Assembly: GCF_910592395.1 (NCBI RefSeq)
Contig: NC_088313.1
Span: 10,435,937 to 10,460,936 of the forward strand
Source: Lineus longissimus
Lineage: Eukaryota; Nemertea; Pilidiophora; Heteronemertea; Lineidae
Direction of reading: 5' to 3'
DNA: 25,000 bases
The translations under genes and the position numbers were made by a program. Below the pieces are notes generated by a model. That model did not search any database. It was given only the letters and a program-made list of their open reading frames with translations, and was not told the DNA's origin. Below, piece by piece: positions 23,271 to 25,000 of this stretch; position 1 is the first letter of the stretch, and the number at the start of each line of letters is the position of its first letter.

Positions 23271-23944
23271 TGGTCATGGTCATGGTCATGGTCATGGTCA
23301 TGGTCATCTTCATGGTCATGGTCATGGTCATGGTCATGGTCATCTTCATCTTCATGGTCATGGTCATGGTCATGGTCATGGTCATGGTCATCTTCATCTT
23401 CATGGTCATGGTCATGGTCATGGTCATGGTCATGGTCATGGTCATGGTCATGGTCATGGTCATGGTCATGGTCATGGTCATGGTCATGGTCATGGTCATG
23501 GTCATGGTCATGGTCATGGTCATGGTCATGGTCATGGTCATGGTCATGGTCATGGTCATCTTGATGGTCATGATCATCGTCATGGTCATGGTCATCTTCA
23601 TGGTCATGGTCATGGTCATGGTCATGGTCATCTTCATCTTCATGGTCATGGTCATGGTCATGGTCATGGTCATCTTCATGGTCATGGTCATGGTCATCTT
23701 CATGGTCATCTTCATCTTCATGGTCATGGTCATGGTCATGGTCATGGTCATCTTCATGGTCATGGTCATGGTCATCTTCATGGTCATGGTCATGGTCATG
23801 GTCATGGTCATGGTCATGGTCATGGTCATGGTCATGGTCATGGTCATGGTCATGGTCATGGTCATGGTCATGGTCATCTTCATGGTCATGGTCATGGTCA
23901 TGGTCATCTTCATGGTCATGATCATCGTCATGGTCATGGTCATG

Positions 23945-24524
23945 GTTATCGTCATCATCATTATCGTCATCATCGTCGTCATTGTCGTCGTCATCTTTAT
24001 TGTCATCGTCATCATCAACATCATCATCATCATCATCGTCATGATCATGATCATGATCATCATCTTTATCATGATCATCATGATCATGATCATCATGATC
24101 ATCATCCTCAACGTCATCGTCATTGTCATCGTCATCGTCATCGTCATCGTCATTGTCATCTTTATCGTCATCGTCATCATCAACATCATCATTATCGACA
24201 TGATCATCATCATGATCATCATCATCATCATCATCTTCATCATCATCCTCACCGTCATCATCATCGTCATTGTCATCATAATCATCATCATCATCGTCAT
24301 GATCATCATCATCATCATCGTTATCATGATCATCATCATCGTCATCGTCATCGTCATCATCATCGTCATCTTTATCGTCATCGTCATCGTCATCGTTATC
24401 ATCATCGTGATCATCGTCATCGTCATCGTCATCGACGTCCTCACCGTCATCGTCATCGTCGCCGTCGTGATCATCATCGTCGCGGTCGTGATCATCATCG
24501 TCGTCATCGTTATCATGATCGTCA
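23945..24524. repeat. Core 13, class A (580 bp)
   Basis: A-class markers CCTCAACG, TTGTCATCATAATC and ATCATCGTCGTCATCG. The palindrome is at 24041-24060. Confidence 0.92.
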
Positions 24525-25000
24525 TGGTCATGGTCATGGTCATGGTCATGGTCATGGTCATGGTCATGGTCATGGTCATGGTCATGGTCATTGTCATCTT
24601 CATGGTCATGGTCATGGTCATGGTCATGGTCATCTTCATCTTCATGGTCATGGTCATGGTCATGGTCATGGTCATGGTCATGGTCATCTTCATGGTTATG
24701 GTCATGGTCATGGTCATGGTCATGGTCATGGTCATGGTCATCTTCATGGTCATGGTCATGGTCATGGTCATGGTCATGGTCGTGGTCATGGTCGTGGTCA
24801 TGGTCATCTTCATGGTCATGGTCATGGTCATGGTCATCTTCATGGTCGTGGTCATCTTCATGGTCATGGTCATGGTCATGGTCATCGTCATGGTCATGGT
24901 CATGGTCATGGTCATGGTCATGGTCATGGTCATGGTCATGGTCATGGTCATTGTCATCTTCATGGTCATGGTCATGGTCATGGTCATGGTCATCTTCATC
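24525..25000. repeat. Arm 13, A type, cut by window end
   Basis: 476 bp of an A arm. It ends before the expected first GTGTTGG, which would start about 73 bp outside the window. TCATCTTCATGGTTATGG near 24685 replaces TCGTCTTCATGGTTATGG of the other A arms, and CATCGTCATGG near 24883 replaces CATCTTCATGG. Whether it is A or A+ cannot be seen. Confidence 0.85.

Larger units (their letters stand above)
22413..23944. repeat. Arm 12, B type (1532 bp) with a long pure hexamer run
   Basis: J1, a 720-bp middle part, J2 and a 674-bp tail, the same total as arm 4. Private changes are CATCGTCATGG near 22987 and CATCGTCATCTTC near 23172. The stretch 23401-23556 is 26 uninterrupted TCATGG-type hexamers, where arm 4 has two TCATCT interruptions in a stretch of the same 156 bp. 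It ends in CATGGTCATGG. Confidence 0.87.
1..25000. repeat. Higher-order satellite array filling the window
   Basis: Every part of the window consists of (A/G)T(C/G) triplet steps. TCATGG-rich arms alternate with ATC/GTC-rich cores. Core starts at 1451, 3671, 5621, 7739, 9335, 12377, 14489, 16085, 18173, 20123, 21827 and 23945 are all separated by multiples of 6 bp (1596 to 3042 bp). Unit order is A1 B2 A+3 B4 A5 B'6 (A+) B7 A8 B'9 A+10 B11(A) B12 A13. No unique sequence, gene-like codon usage, RNA gene, mobile element or array edge is visible. A nested satellite of this kind points to eukaryotic heterochromatin by general knowledge; the species and chromosomal position cannot be told from the sequence. 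Confidence 0.97.

Noticed and set aside
1451-24524. CRISPR-like layout (identical cores separated by variable arms)
   Set aside because: Units are 580-586 bp with arms of more than 1 kb built from one hexamer; no spacers of unique sequence and no cas genes.
1-25000. Long frames of Ile/Val/Met, His/Gly/Arg, Asp/His and Met/Thr type, open across the whole window
   Set aside because: They follow from the triplet structure; two have no start codon in the window, and none has domain-like sequence. A/B core differences change the encoded residues freely.
1-25000. Telomeric repeat array
   Set aside because: TCATGG and its complement CCATGA do not match known telomere units, which are usually G-rich on one strand in runs. 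The nested order with cores fits an internal satellite better.

Overview
The whole window is one uninterrupted tandem-repeat array (satellite DNA). I find no credible protein-coding gene, RNA gene, transposon, CRISPR array, or stretch of ordinary unique sequence. The basic unit is the trinucleotide-like series (A/G)T(C/G). It takes two forms: hexamer-rich 'arms' of TCATGG with TCATCT, TCGTGG and TCATCG interruptions, and CpG- and GATC-richer 'cores' made of ATC/GTC steps. Arrays of this size with nested higher-order structure are typical of eukaryotic heterochromatin (centromeric, pericentromeric or subtelomeric), so a eukaryote is likely. The sequence holds nothing that identifies the species.

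Thirteen cores are present, the first cut by the window start. They fall into two classes: A (580 bp; cores 1, 3, 5, 8, 10, 13) and B (586 bp; cores 2, 4, 6, 7, 9, 11, 12). The classes differ by about eight substitutions and one 6-bp indel; within a class the copies look identical by eye, apart from one shared substitution in cores 6 and 9. Cores never change length. The arms after them range from 1016 to 2456 bp, always in steps of 6 bp. All core starts lie at the same position modulo 6.

A-type arms start with 549 bp of fixed length up to a GTGTTGG marker. They carry either one marker (A) or three (A+, with an extra 198 + 156 bp), and end in CATGTTCATGG. B-type arms carry 36-bp copies of the A-core 3' end at fixed places: J1 ends 138 bp after the core, and J2 ends 720 bp after J1. 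B arms end in CATGGTCATGG. The order fits a four-unit higher-order repeat, A-B-(A+)-B: A1 B2 A+3 B4 / A5 B'6 (A+) B7 / A8 B'9 A+10 B11 / (A) B12 A13. Two A cores are missing, leaving hybrid arms that begin as B and end as A (9921-12376 and 20709-21826), as expected from unequal exchange or deletion between arms.

Two forward frames and two reverse frames appear stop-free for all 25 kb. The third forward frame encodes the Ser-Trp reading frames, all of which begin with TTG and end at TGA in core, junction or arm-end motifs or at TGG>TGA changes. I read these as by-products of the repeat, not genes. The main points of interest are the strict 6-bp register, fixed-length cores in length-variable arms, the hybrid arms, and the layered duplication history that can be read from shared markers.
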